DNA of 64,000 bases from Gemmatimonadetes bacterium 2013_60CM_65_52. GTDB lineage: Bacteria; Gemmatimonadota; Gemmatimonadetes; Gemmatimonadales; Gemmatimonadaceae. The notes under the pieces were generated by a model. That model saw nothing but the letters and a program-made list of their open reading frames with translations. It made no database searches and was not told the DNA's origin. The first letter of the stretch is position 1. Each line of letters begins with the position of its first letter. Positions 7,802 through 16,710 of this stretch are shown here, in pieces. Position numbers and translations under genes: made by a program. The stretch covers positions 62,001-126,000 of the forward strand of contig NGFI01000014.1 of assembly GCA_002215645.1 (NCBI GenBank), read 5' to 3'.

Positions 7802-9300
7802 CAACGGCTCCGGGTCTGGACACGGGTCTTGGTCCACACCACGACGGACGCGCAGCTCTGGCCGGGCGTGGTGAACTGCGGCGGAACCGACGTGCCGTTG
7901 TACACCTCGATGGCCGCGACCTCGTTGGGGCGCACGAACGAATCCAGATCGCCCGGCTCGAGCGAGCTCCACGGCGCGCCGTCCACGTAGATGGTGACGC
8001 AGCCGTCCTGCGACGCCGTTCGCGTGGAGTAGACCTGCGCCTGACCGTTCGTTGAGGAGACGCGAATGCCCGGGATGGTGCGCAGAAGGTCCGTGAGAAG
8101 CTGTGCATGCCGCTTCTCGATTGTCTCCGGATCCACGAAGTGGCCGCCCGCCGACATGCGCTTGCGATCGAGGAATCCGACGCGCTGCAACCCTTCGTCG
8201 CGGCGCGACACGACCTCCACCGGCGTGAGCTCCGGCACGAACACGCCGAGCTTCACCGTGAGGCGAGCGGGCGTTCGCGCCGTGAGCTCCACCGTCTGCT
8301 CGATGGGCTTGAAGCCTAGCTGTCGGACGACAACGGCTTGCGTACCCGAGGGCAGGGAATCCAGCACGAAGCTGCCGTCAGCTCGGGTACGCGTGGCGGC
8401 GCTGGTGCCCTGTAGCTCGACACGGGCGCCGACCACCGGCGCACCGGTAGCGCTCAAGACCCGCCCGAGGACGCGCGCGACGCGCGGAGGTTTCTGTTGC
8501 GGTTGCGCACTGTCAGCGCCGGCAACGCGTGGAAGCGCTGCGACACTCATGCTCCGCAGCGCCAGTGTTCCCTCGGTGAGCTGCACGGGGACTTCGGCGG
8601 TTGCGCCGCCATCGCGCCGCTGTGCCTGGAGCTTACCGTCGAACGTGGCGGGAAGACCGCAGAGACGATATGTGCCATCGGCCCCAACGGTCGTTTCGCG
8701 GAGCTTCGCCTGCTTCTTCACCTTGAACTGCGCGGGTAGCCCCGGCGGATCGGGATCGTAGTATACGAACGAGACGCGAGCGCCCACGGCCGGCTCGTCC
8801 GTGTCCGGCTCACGTACACGCCCGACGAGCGCGCCCGGACCAAGCAGGCGACGGGCCGCCGGACAGAAGAGGCCCGTCAAACGCTCGGCGTCTGGCACGG
8901 CGAGCACCGAGTGCGTGATCTCGTTGACGACGAAGGTCATCGGCGCCGTAACCAGGGCAATTCCGAGCGTGTCGAGCAGCGGGTGATCGACGATGACGCG
9001 ATACGAGCCTGGCGGGATGCTGTCCACGAGAAAGCGTCCCAGCGAATCACTCGCCCCCAGCCGGCCGGCGTTCTCCACCTGAATCAGTGCACCGACCAGC
9101 GGGTCGCCGTGAATGCTGTCGAACACGACGCCCTGGAGGTACGCGAACTTTGGCACCTCCGGCGCCGGGACAGGTTTGGCGGGGGCTTCCTTTGGCGCCG
9201 CCGTTTTCGGCGGCTGCCTGACGGGTGCCTTCTGGGCCGCGAGAGGTAGGGCGACGAAGAGCCCGCTGACGAGCGGTAGAATCGGGCGAAGCAGACGCAT
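7801..9300 (-). CDS. Secreted protein with carboxypeptidase-regulatory repeats and TonB plug domain
   Basis: The 499-residue product starts with a signal peptide (MRLLRPILPLVSGLFVALPL, then AAQ). It contains at least two or three transthyretin-like carboxypeptidase-regulatory domains (LQGVVFDSIHGDPLVGALIQ near residue 55; VLGRVLSATGAPVVGARVEL near 290). It ends in a TonB-receptor plug-like domain (LLTDLLRTIPGIRV, VTIYVDGAPW, EVAAIEVYNG) without any beta-barrel. Such barrel-less plug proteins probably act in the periplasm or at the outer membrane, possibly as binding modules. Longer in-frame starts exist, but only ATG 9300 places the signal peptide at the N-terminus. Confidence 0.82.
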   Translation of the reverse strand: MRLLRPILPLVSGLFVALPLAAQKAPVRQPPKTAAPKEAPAKPVPAPEVPKFAYLQGVVFDSIHGDPLVGALIQVENAGRLGASDSLGRFLVDSIPPGSYRVIVDHPLLDTLGIALVTAPMTFVVNEITHSVLAVPDAERLTGLFCPAARRLLGPGALVGRVREPDTDEPAVGARVSFVYYDPDPPGLPAQFKVKKQAKLRETTVGADGTYRLCGLPATFDGKLQAQRRDGGATAEVPVQLTEGTLALRSMSVAALPRVAGADSAQPQQKPPRVARVLGRVLSATGAPVVGARVELQGTSAATRTRADGSFVLDSLPSGTQAVVVRQLGFKPIEQTVELTARTPARLTVKLGVFVPELTPVEVVSRRDEGLQRVGFLDRKRMSAGGHFVDPETIEKRHAQLLTDLLRTIPGIRVSSTNGQAQVYSTRTASQDGCVTIYVDGAPWSSLEPGDLDSFVRPNEVAAIEVYNGTSVPPQFTTPGQSCASVVVWTKTRVQTRSR

Positions 9301-9422
9301 GGATTGAATATACGGCCGGGAGAGCGTGCCTCTACCCACGAGGGCTGCGGTAGGTCCGAGAGCCGTCACGACGGCGTGCTTCATGCCCCTTTCGACCGGC
9401 GCCATCCAAAGGAGCTTTCAGT

Positions 9423-9626
9423 ATGGGGAGCAAGCCGAGCAACAACTTCCAGAGCGACCGGCCGGAATCTGGCGGGGCCGATCACGACATGGCGCGCGAG
9501 AAATCGGGACTCCTTGCCCATGAGAAGGAGGAGTACGCGCAGGAGGAGGCGGAGAAGCGGGCCGCGAAGCCGGGTGCGAAGGATCAAGGCTTCTCGGTAG
9601 GAAAGCCGCGTAATCCTGCCAAATAG
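9423..9626 (+). CDS. Small charged hypothetical protein
   Basis: A 67-residue hydrophilic protein rich in Glu, Lys and Ala (EKEEYAQEEAEKRAAK), probably helical in the middle and disordered at the ends. AAGGAG about 9 nt upstream of the ATG supports real translation. It stands alone on the plus strand between two minus-strand genes and ends 6 nt before the KirBac stop. I recognise no family; the composition resembles small stress-related or nucleoid-binding proteins, which is only a guess. Confidence 0.6.
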   Translation: MGSKPSNNFQSDRPESGGADHDMAREKSGLLAHEKEEYAQEEAEKRAAKPGAKDQGFSVGKPRNPAK

Positions 9627-9632
9627 CCGGCA

Positions 9633-10706
9633 CTACGGCTTCTTCGAATCCGTGGTGCGAGGCGCCGCAAACCCGGTGAAATGACCGGTATGCCGGAAGG
9701 TCTGTGTGTGACGGAAGGCTTCGTCGTCCGCGGCATCCTCCACGTCGCTCAGCTTCGAGACGTCGATGCTGATGGTGCCGTCGCGGTCCACCGGATTGTA
9801 GATGTTCGAGAACTTCTTTCCGACCAGGATCTCCTCGGCCTTGTAGCTCGACCGCGCGTGTACGGTCTGCGCGAACGTCTCGTCGATGCCGCTGATGAGG
9901 ATGAGAAATTCGGCATCGCTTCGCATCAAGTCCTCGTGCGTCCAGCCCCAGAGCGGGCTCGTCTCGTCGATGGGATGCACGACGGTCCAGCTCAGAGGAA
10001 AGAAGACGACCTTCGTGCGCTCGAGCTTGAGCTGGGTGTAGCGCCGCCCGCTGCCGTCGAGTCGCGTGAACTGCACCTTGGCCTCGAGCTCCATCAACTG
10101 GTTGCTCCGCGCGTTGGTGATGCGGAACATGAACCCGGTCTTCCCCTGATACGGCGCGATGACGGCGACGTCGCTGAACATGAGCGCCGCGACAGGACGC
10201 GCGAACCGCGCGAAGACGATACCGGTCAGCAGCGCGATGAAGAGGATCGCGATCAGTGACTCGATGGTCACGATGAGATTCGCGGGCGCGCCAACCGCGT
10301 AGACGTTCCCGTAACCGATCGTCGCGAACGTATCGACGCTGAAGAAGAACGCCCTGAGAAACGTGCCGCCCATGCTCGGACTGGTCATCCCGGCCAGGGC
10401 GCCCGGCCCGCAGAGCAGAAACAGCCCGCCGAACAGCGCGTTCAGGGTCAGATACGACACGGTGACCACGCCGAGAAAGCGCGGCCACGTCATCGTGAGC
10501 AGGGCGTGATAGCCGTTGAGATACGTGAGCGGCGAGAAGCCCTCGCGGCGCGCCGTGAACCGGCCGTCGCGCTCGATGAGCCGGCGCTCGTTGGCGCCGC
10601 CGACCATGGAGCCGAAACCGAGGTCCTTCGGCTCCTCGCCCGCCGGCTGCGAGGGCTCCGAGTCGATCAACTCGCCCTCTTTCAGGACCGCGTCCGTGTC
10701 GCTCAC
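9633..10706 (-). CDS. Inward-rectifier potassium channel, KirBac type
   Basis: A 357-residue protein with two transmembrane helices flanking a pore loop with the K+ selectivity filter TIGYG (around residue 129). A C-terminal cytoplasmic Ig-like domain follows (TNARSNQLMELEAKVQF, FPLSWTVVHPIDETSPLWGW), as in KirBac channels. Tetramers conduct K+ across the inner membrane and the cytoplasmic domain gates the pore. The C-terminal tail is extended and Thr/His-rich. The APC permease gene lies 98 nt upstream on the same strand. A single-protein K+ leak is the expected physiological role. Confidence 0.93.
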   Translation of the reverse strand: MSDTDAVLKEGELIDSEPSQPAGEEPKDLGFGSMVGGANERRLIERDGRFTARREGFSPLTYLNGYHALLTMTWPRFLGVVTVSYLTLNALFGGLFLLCGPGALAGMTSPSMGGTFLRAFFFSVDTFATIGYGNVYAVGAPANLIVTIESLIAILFIALLTGIVFARFARPVAALMFSDVAVIAPYQGKTGFMFRITNARSNQLMELEAKVQFTRLDGSGRRYTQLKLERTKVVFFPLSWTVVHPIDETSPLWGWTHEDLMRSDAEFLILISGIDETFAQTVHARSSYKAEEILVGKKFSNIYNPVDRDGTISIDVSKLSDVEDAADDEAFRHTQTFRHTGHFTGFAAPRTTDSKKP

Positions 10707-10804
10707 CTCTCGAAGCTAGCAGGCGCCCTCTGCGCGTCAAAACGGCCGCTCGTCGAATCGGCCGCCGAGGAAGCCACGCGCACCATCGTGTTCTTCAACA
10801 ACTG

Positions 10805-12277
10805 TTACGGCAACTGCGGCGCGACGAAGGCTCGGGAGCTCGTGGCGCGACTGGCACGCCAGTAGACGAGACCGCCGAGCGCAATGAAGCCGAGCGCGCC
10901 GCCGACCACCTTGATCTCGAAGAGCATCGGGTGCGCGTCGTCCGACGGCGGCACCATTGCCACGCCCATCGCGAGCAGCGTCACGATCAATCCACTGACG
11001 CCGACCAACGCCGCCGTAATCGGGCCGCCCGGCACGCGCAAAGTCCCCACATCCACTGCGCCGCGACGGAGCAACAGGAACGAGATGAAGAGATAGACAT
11101 ACGGAACGAAGTAAACGAGGAGCATCGTATCCAGAAGAATCAGATATGCCTTCTCGACGGTGGTGCCGCGCCCGATAAGGCTCACGAGGAGAAACACGGT
11201 GGCCAGTGACGCCTGCACCAGAATCGCGACGTATGGCGTCTTCCACCGGGGATGCACGCGCCCGAACGTCGGCGGAAAGTATCGATCGAGTCCGATGGCG
11301 AACGCCACGCGCGCCGGACCGGTGAGCCAGGCGCCCACTCCGCCCACGTTTCCAATGGTGTAGGCGGCGGCACTGAACGCGGGCAGCCACCAGAGCGCCG
11401 GGCTGATCAGACGTGCACCGACTGCCGTCGCCTGCGCAAAGCCGGAGACGATGTTCACGTCCTTGATCGGGACGAGACGCAGCAGCGCTCCCGTGCCGAG
11501 CACGTACACGACGGCAATGAGCGGCGCGGAGATCAGGATGGCTCGTGGCAACGTACGACGCGGGTTGCGCACCTCGCCGGCGAGTGAGCTCGAGAGCTCG
11601 AGACCGGCAAACGCGAAGGCGATTGACGCCCACAGATTCAGCCCCGACAGATGCCGCAGATCGGGAACCACGTTGGCCGGCGTCACCGTGTTCGCCGCGG
11701 GGTGTCCCATCGCCATCGTGACGCCGCCGAGGATGATGAGTATGAGGCCGGGGATGAACGTGCCCACGCCTCCCGCGTTCTGAAGCCACTTGCCGGTGCC
11801 CACGCCGAGAATGTTCAGGAGCACCGCAAGCCACAAACACACGAGCGTCGCAGTCAACACGTACGTCCAGTTGCTCGAGAGGCTCGTGTCGCCGAGCCCG
11901 ACGGCGTACGTCGCAATCACCGCGGAGGAGATCAGGAGATTGGGATAGTACAGGACGTTGTTGATCCAGTAGCACCAGCCGCACACGTAGCCGTGCTTCT
12001 CGCCGAGCGCGCGCTTGGTCCACTGATAAATCCCTCCCTCCTCGGGAAAGCGCGAGGAGAGCTCGATGACCACGAGTCCCTGCGGCACGAAGAAGAAGAG
12101 ACCAGCGAGCACCCAGAGCGCGAGAGAGGCGGGACCGGCCTTCGCGGCGGTGGCGAGCCACCGCAGACCCACGACTGCGACCAGGTTGAACAGGACCAGA
12201 TCGCGCAGCCCGAGTGCGCGCTTCAGCTCATGGGCATCGCCGCGCGCGGGCTCTCCATCGTTCACGGCCGGCACCAT
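10805..12277 (-). CDS. APC-superfamily amino acid permease
   Basis: At 490 residues with about 12-13 hydrophobic helices it matches amino acid-polyamine-organocation transporters. Helix 1 carries the unwound-region motif LVAVVGLRW, and PEEGGIYQWTKRALGE in the loop after helix 2 is a hallmark of this group. Relatives include GABA/glutamate antiporters, but the substrate cannot be set from sequence. It starts 5 nt after the stop of the DUF5916 gene, so the two share a transcript; the outer-membrane and inner-membrane proteins may serve related uptake. Confidence 0.88.
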   Translation of the reverse strand: MVPAVNDGEPARGDAHELKRALGLRDLVLFNLVAVVGLRWLATAAKAGPASLALWVLAGLFFFVPQGLVVIELSSRFPEEGGIYQWTKRALGEKHGYVCGWCYWINNVLYYPNLLISSAVIATYAVGLGDTSLSSNWTYVLTATLVCLWLAVLLNILGVGTGKWLQNAGGVGTFIPGLILIILGGVTMAMGHPAANTVTPANVVPDLRHLSGLNLWASIAFAFAGLELSSSLAGEVRNPRRTLPRAILISAPLIAVVYVLGTGALLRLVPIKDVNIVSGFAQATAVGARLISPALWWLPAFSAAAYTIGNVGGVGAWLTGPARVAFAIGLDRYFPPTFGRVHPRWKTPYVAILVQASLATVFLLVSLIGRGTTVEKAYLILLDTMLLVYFVPYVYLFISFLLLRRGAVDVGTLRVPGGPITAALVGVSGLIVTLLAMGVAMVPPSDDAHPMLFEIKVVGGALGFIALGGLVYWRASRATSSRAFVAPQLP

Positions 12278-12282
12278 GGCAC

Positions 12283-14676
12283 TCAGAGCCGGAACAGGTA
12301 GGAGGCCTTCATGAAGAAGGAATCATCGGTGCGGTTGTAGCCGCGGAAGCCGAGGCTCGAAGGAAACTCGAAAGGCTGCGCGGCGGTCCTGGTGTCGAGG
12401 TAGCCAGCGCCGTATCCGAGAAAGACGACGGTGCCAGGGTTGGGCCGATAGCTGAGCAAAAAGTCACCGCGAAAGCTGGTGGACATCGATCTCGACGTGG
12501 CACGGCCATTCACGAGAAGGGGACGTCCGGTGCGTCCCTCATCGCGCAATGCGTCGCGAAAGAAGGAATCGTACTCGCCGACGAACCGCACGAACAGCGG
12601 CCGGGCAAGCTGGTATTCCACCTTCAGCCGCGGAATACGATTGTTGCCGACGCTGCTGCCGTCCGACCGCCGCGCGAAGCTCTGCATGTTGTACGTCGCC
12701 TCCATGCGGAGCTTGTCGGTGGGCCGATAGTTCAGTCCGTACGTCGCGACGATCAGGTTCGTCGACGCCCACTCGAAGAAATCCTCATCGTGTCCCCAGA
12801 GATAGAAAGCGTTGGCGGATAGTCTGGCGCCAACCGGAGAGCTGAACGACACGAGCGCTTCACTGTTGGGAATTCGTGGCGTGCCGGTGAAGGGCAACGT
12901 GTCGCCCTGCGGGCCGAGCACGCGATAGTTCCCATAGAAACCTGGGTCGAAACCGAATGTCTCCACGAAGTAGCCGACGGCCGCATTCCACCCGCCGCGC
13001 ATGGTGGCATTCACGACGAAGTGCAGCTTCTTCTCGATGGCCTCATCCTGATGCACGAAGCTCTGATACCGCCACGTGCTGAAATATCCGGGATTGATGG
13101 TCACCACCTCGAACAGGCCGCCGGCCGCACCGAACACGTTGTAGCGGTTATCGAAGGTCGCCATCACGACGCCCGGCCGATTGATGAAACCGCTCTGGGC
13201 GATGAAATCCTCATGCACGGCGTCGATGGAGTACGTCCCCGACCACTGCTTGCCGTTTCGGTTCAGCCCCAGATGCCACAGCGGCGCGTTTCGTACGGCC
13301 GCGCCCTGCTTGGTATAGCTGTTCGCGTATTGCGCCTGGAGACTGTAAATCCCGCCGAACAGGTAGCTCCCGTCGACGTCGGCGACGCGGTTGTATCCGC
13401 CGGCTTCCACGCGATCGGTGTAGGTGATGCCGATCTTCGAGGACGGGCCAACGTCACGCTGCACGCGGAGGAGATTGAAGATCGGATGTTCGACGCGCGT
13501 CGCCGATGACGCGGTGCCATCCACGGCGCTCAACAGCGCGATGTTGGTGCCGGACACCTTTCCACTCAGCTTCGCGGCGCCCACCGGCTGTACGATGTGC
13601 CGTGTGTAGATCAGCGAGTGGGGCGTGGAAAACTGCTCGATCCCCTCGAGAAAGAACGGGCGCTTCTCGGCGAAGAAGAGCGCCGACCGCGGATCGAACG
13701 TGAACTGGCCTGCGTCGGATTCGATCTGCGAGAAGTCGGGATTGATGGTGCCGTTCAGCGTGAGGTTGCTGCTGATGCCCCAGCGCGCATTGCCACCCAG
13801 TTCGGGCCGCTGACGGTCGTACTGCCACGCGCCGATGCCGCCTGGTGGTGCAGCGCCCGGCGTCCGCTCTGTCAGCTCGGGATTCACATCCAGCACGATC
13901 CCTCGGCGCAGATCCGTGAGCCCCTCGAGCACGCCGGATTGCGCGAGAAAGGAGAGCCCGGAGCGTCGCGCCGGCGCCCAACTATCCTCGTGTCCCGAGT
14001 GCTGCACCTGACGCACGACGTTGAGTCCCCATGATTGGACATCCGCATCCTGATAGCGGAGGCTCTTGAAGGGAATCCGCACCTCGACGACGTAGCCTTC
14101 GGGGGTGACGCGTCCCTTCGACTGGAACACGTAATCCGGATTGAGATCCGCAGGATCTCTCGCGAGCGTGCTGCCGGCGAATCCACTCTTGAGCGTCTGA
14201 TTGGATTCGAGGATGGTGCCATCGGCCTGGACGCCAAGCGGGTTGACGGCAAAGACGGTGGCCTGCCGCCCGTCGTTGAACGTGCCGAGGAGGATCTGGA
14301 CGTTGTCGTCGCTGCCGATGCGGTCGCGATCGGCGAGCGTCGCGCGCGCCGCTCCGTGCGGCTCGAACGCGCGGATGCCGAAATGAATGGCCGTGGCCGA
14401 GTACCACACGTAGACCTCGGTGGAATCCTCGGCGGGCACCCCGTCCTGTGGCGAGAACTGGCTGAAACCGGTGAGGAGGGCCGCCTGCGCCCATTGGGGC
14501 TCATCGAGGGCGCCGTCCACGCTGCCCGTTTCTTCGAGCCGCGGCGGCCGGACACGGAGCTGGTTGCTGCGTCCGTGATAGACGGATTGGGTGGCGGGCC
14601 GTTGTCGGGCGCGCGGTCTGGCAGGCGTCGCGGTAAGTGCGAGCGCGGTGAGGAGAGCGACGGTGGGTGCGATCAT
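12283..14676 (-). CDS. DUF5916 outer-membrane protein with CBM9-like N-terminal domain
   Basis: The 797-residue product has a signal peptide. An N-terminal CBM9-like beta-sandwich (VDGALDEPQWAQAALL, VEVRIPFKSLRYQ; roughly residues 45-240) precedes a long DUF5916 region recognised by INPDFSQIESDAGQFTFD and FFAEKRPFFLEGIEQF. The C-terminus is beta-rich with alternating aromatic residues and ends YLFRL, typical of an outer-membrane barrel. The family is often co-located with transporters or peptidases; its biochemical role is unknown. It heads an operon with the APC permease. A short palindrome and a TATACAAT-like box lie just upstream. Confidence 0.88.
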   Translation of the reverse strand: MIAPTVALLTALALTATPARPRARQRPATQSVYHGRSNQLRVRPPRLEETGSVDGALDEPQWAQAALLTGFSQFSPQDGVPAEDSTEVYVWYSATAIHFGIRAFEPHGAARATLADRDRIGSDDNVQILLGTFNDGRQATVFAVNPLGVQADGTILESNQTLKSGFAGSTLARDPADLNPDYVFQSKGRVTPEGYVVEVRIPFKSLRYQDADVQSWGLNVVRQVQHSGHEDSWAPARRSGLSFLAQSGVLEGLTDLRRGIVLDVNPELTERTPGAAPPGGIGAWQYDRQRPELGGNARWGISSNLTLNGTINPDFSQIESDAGQFTFDPRSALFFAEKRPFFLEGIEQFSTPHSLIYTRHIVQPVGAAKLSGKVSGTNIALLSAVDGTASSATRVEHPIFNLLRVQRDVGPSSKIGITYTDRVEAGGYNRVADVDGSYLFGGIYSLQAQYANSYTKQGAAVRNAPLWHLGLNRNGKQWSGTYSIDAVHEDFIAQSGFINRPGVVMATFDNRYNVFGAAGGLFEVVTINPGYFSTWRYQSFVHQDEAIEKKLHFVVNATMRGGWNAAVGYFVETFGFDPGFYGNYRVLGPQGDTLPFTGTPRIPNSEALVSFSSPVGARLSANAFYLWGHDEDFFEWASTNLIVATYGLNYRPTDKLRMEATYNMQSFARRSDGSSVGNNRIPRLKVEYQLARPLFVRFVGEYDSFFRDALRDEGRTGRPLLVNGRATSRSMSTSFRGDFLLSYRPNPGTVVFLGYGAGYLDTRTAAQPFEFPSSLGFRGYNRTDDSFFMKASYLFRL

Positions 14677-14698
14677 GGTGGGAGGCGGTCAGCCAGCG

Positions 14699-14710
14699 TA
14701 CAATATTGTA
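14699..14710. promoter_or_regulatory. Palindrome TACAATATTGTA upstream of the DUF5916 gene
   Basis: A perfect 12-bp AT-only-core palindrome in otherwise GC-rich DNA, 23 nt before the ATG of the DUF5916 gene. On the minus strand it overlaps a TATACAAT box that could serve as a -10 element. The combination would fit an operator overlying a promoter, but no regulator is adjacent. Confidence 0.4.
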
Positions 14711-14769
14711 TACAGTGCCGCTGGTCCGCCAGCCCCGCGCTCGACGTTCTCATGTCGGACTGAAGCCGA

Positions 14770-14800
14770 GCCGGACGGATGGATGAGTCACCCGTCCGGC
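14770..14800 (-). terminator. Hairpin after the secreted lectin-like gene
   Basis: Arms GCCGGACGG (14770-14778) and CCGTCCGGC (14792-14800) form a 9-bp perfect stem just past the stop codon at 14811. Only a weak T-rich tract follows, so it is a probable rather than certain terminator. Confidence 0.45.
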
Positions 14801-14810
14801 GCCGGCCGGT

Positions 14811-15473
14811 TTACTTCGCCGGCGTGATGACGAAGTCGCTGATGTGCACGTCGAGGTTGTGATTGACACGGAGGCCCACGATGCCATCGGTGCTGCCGAG
14901 GTGCGCGCCCGGAACTGCCGCCACCTGCGTGCCGTTGATCAGGAAGCGGACGGAATCCGCTTTCGTCGCGTCCACGGTGACGGTATTGGTCGCCACGCCG
15001 TTCGCGTCCGCCTTGTGCACGGCGGCGTTGTCGGTCCACGGGATGATCTTGTGGACGTCGGCGCCGGCACGGTGGTTGAGCAGGAACTTCCCATCGCCGC
15101 GCACGAGGAGATACGCGTAGTTCTGATCGGGCTTGTCGAGGTTGCGGCCCTGGAAGAAGATGCCGTACGCCTCGGGATGCGCGGGATTCTTCGTCTGGCG
15201 AATCGTGACGCTCGCCGTGAACGGCGCCTTGGTGGCGCTCTTGTCGTTCCAGTAGATGGCGGCGGGCCCGGAGGTCACGTGGAATCCGCTCCCCATGGCG
15301 ACGAACTTCGCGTCCTCGATCTTGGCCGTGGCGTTGTCGGTGCGGCCCATCCAGCCTTTGGGCAGCGCCCCGGCGCCCTCGACTTTCACGTCGTGATCGT
15401 GGGTCATCTGTGCGGTCAACGGTGCGGCGACGGCGAACGCGAGCGACGCCGTGATTACGGTGCGACGAATCAT
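14811..15473 (-). CDS. Secreted lectin-like protein, DUF1080/LamG-type beta-sandwich
   Basis: A 220-residue protein with a signal peptide ending LTAQ. The rest looks like a concanavalin-type sandwich: KGWMGRTDNATAKIEDAKF opens it, then AYGIFFQGRNLD, YAYLLVRGDGKFLL, VRFLINGTQVAAV and a final HLGSTDGIVGLRVNH. This pattern resembles DUF1080 and related glycoside-hydrolase-16-like folds. No catalytic acid pair is obvious, so binding rather than hydrolysis may be its job. AGGAGC lies 9 nt before ATG 15473. The DinB gene upstream ends 43 nt away. Confidence 0.75.
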   Translation of the reverse strand: MIRRTVITASLAFAVAAPLTAQMTHDHDVKVEGAGALPKGWMGRTDNATAKIEDAKFVAMGSGFHVTSGPAAIYWNDKSATKAPFTASVTIRQTKNPAHPEAYGIFFQGRNLDKPDQNYAYLLVRGDGKFLLNHRAGADVHKIIPWTDNAAVHKADANGVATNTVTVDATKADSVRFLINGTQVAAVPGAHLGSTDGIVGLRVNHNLDVHISDFVITPAK

Positions 15474-15516
15474 GATGAAGTGCTCCTGCCGAACGGGCTG
15501 AGTGTGGTGATGCCGG

Positions 15517-16086
15517 TCAGTGGGCGGCGACCGCGGCCTGCGCGGCTTCCGCAATCTGTCCGGCATGGCGGGCTTCGTGCTGGCCGACGAAGAGAATCCA
15601 TTGATACAGATTGATCTCGCCCAGCATGGGATGCGGATGCGTGATGCTGCCAAGGGCCAGGCCGTCCGCGTCGGCGATGGCGGCGCGCAGCAACGCGCGC
15701 GACTGCTCGAGCTGCACTTCCACGTCCGCCGGATCGACAGACTCCGGCGGCGAGACGCGGGGCGGAGCGACGATCGGCACGGTACGATCGGCCACATGCC
15801 GGCCATCGAGCGCGTGCATCATGGAGGCCGTGTCGCTCTCCGTCGGATGTCCGCTCGCGCGGGCCTCACCCACGCGCTGGGCAATCACTTTCGCAATGCC
15901 GCGCTCGACGCGCTGCAGATGCCAGACGACCTCCGCCACGGACCAGCGGTCGGGCTCAGGCCGAATGCCCCAGCGATCTCGCGGCAGTCGCGCCGCCTCT
16001 CCAAGCACGCGCGCGCGCGCAGCGTCCAGATAGTCGAGGAGTTCGGCGAGGCGAGGATGCATTCGCGGCAGGCGAGAAGTGATCAT
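15517..16086 (-). CDS. DinB superfamily protein
   Basis: The 189-residue protein has the DinB_2 layout: RWSVAEVVWHLQRVERGIAK near residue 47 supplies one His, and FVGQHEARHAGQIAEA near the C-terminus supplies the others of a presumed three-His metal site. It is a second, unrelated-in-context DinB protein in this window. The reaction is unknown. It sits between the lectin-like gene and the MobA-like gene, all on the minus strand. Confidence 0.85.
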   Translation of the reverse strand: MITSRLPRMHPRLAELLDYLDAARARVLGEAARLPRDRWGIRPEPDRWSVAEVVWHLQRVERGIAKVIAQRVGEARASGHPTESDTASMMHALDGRHVADRTVPIVAPPRVSPPESVDPADVEVQLEQSRALLRAAIADADGLALGSITHPHPMLGEINLYQWILFVGQHEARHAGQIAEAAQAAVAAH

Positions 16087-16128
16087 CGAAGCATCATCAG
16101 GCGGGCCCGCTGCCGCAAGCGGGGCCCG

Positions 16129-16710
16129 TCAGTCGTGCGTGTGCTCGCGCAGCGCGTCCAGTGTCTCCACGGTGTCCACGTCGACCGGCATGTGCTGGCC
16201 CGTGTGTACATGCTCCACCGTGAATTGTCCGGATTCGAGGACGCCGCGTGCGCCGACGTCGCCGCGAAGCGCGCTCAACGCCGAAAAACATGTGCGTCCG
16301 AACAACACAGGCGTTCCCTGCCCCTCCAAATAGAGCGGCACGACCGCGTCGCACTCGCCGGCGCGCCACCGCTCACAGAGCGCGCGCGTCACCGCAGCAT
16401 CCGCGCGCGGCTGATCACCAAGGGCGATGACGACTGCCTCGACGTCCTCGGCCAGTGCCGCGATTCCTGCGCGGATGGAGCTCGCCATGCCTTCACCTCG
16501 CGCGAGATTCACCACGAAGGTCGCGTCGAGCCGTGCGAGCGCCTGTGTCAGTTGATCCGCTGCGGGAGGTACCACGACATAGAGCGCATCCGTCGGCGCC
16601 AGGACGTCTGCGCTCGATCGCACGATCGCCTTTCCATTCAATTTTGCACACAGCTTGTTCCCGCCGAATCGACGGCCGTATCCCGCCGCCAACAGGAGAC
16701 CGGCGATCAT
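16129..16710 (-). CDS. MobA/MocA-like nucleotidyltransferase
   Basis: The 193-residue product starts with the classical signature LLLAAGYGRRFGGNKL, in which the glycine-rich loop binds the nucleotide and Lys contacts the phosphates. ALGDQPRAD carries the metal-binding Asp. The length and GDQP motif fit the MocA/CoxC-like branch that transfers CMP or GMP onto molybdopterin, but no molybdoenzyme gene is nearby. ATG 16710 overlaps the SGNH hydrolase stop by 4 nt, so the two are coupled. Confidence 0.85.
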   Translation of the reverse strand: MIAGLLLAAGYGRRFGGNKLCAKLNGKAIVRSSADVLAPTDALYVVVPPAADQLTQALARLDATFVVNLARGEGMASSIRAGIAALAEDVEAVVIALGDQPRADAAVTRALCERWRAGECDAVVPLYLEGQGTPVLFGRTCFSALSALRGDVGARGVLESGQFTVEHVHTGQHMPVDVDTVETLDALREHTHD

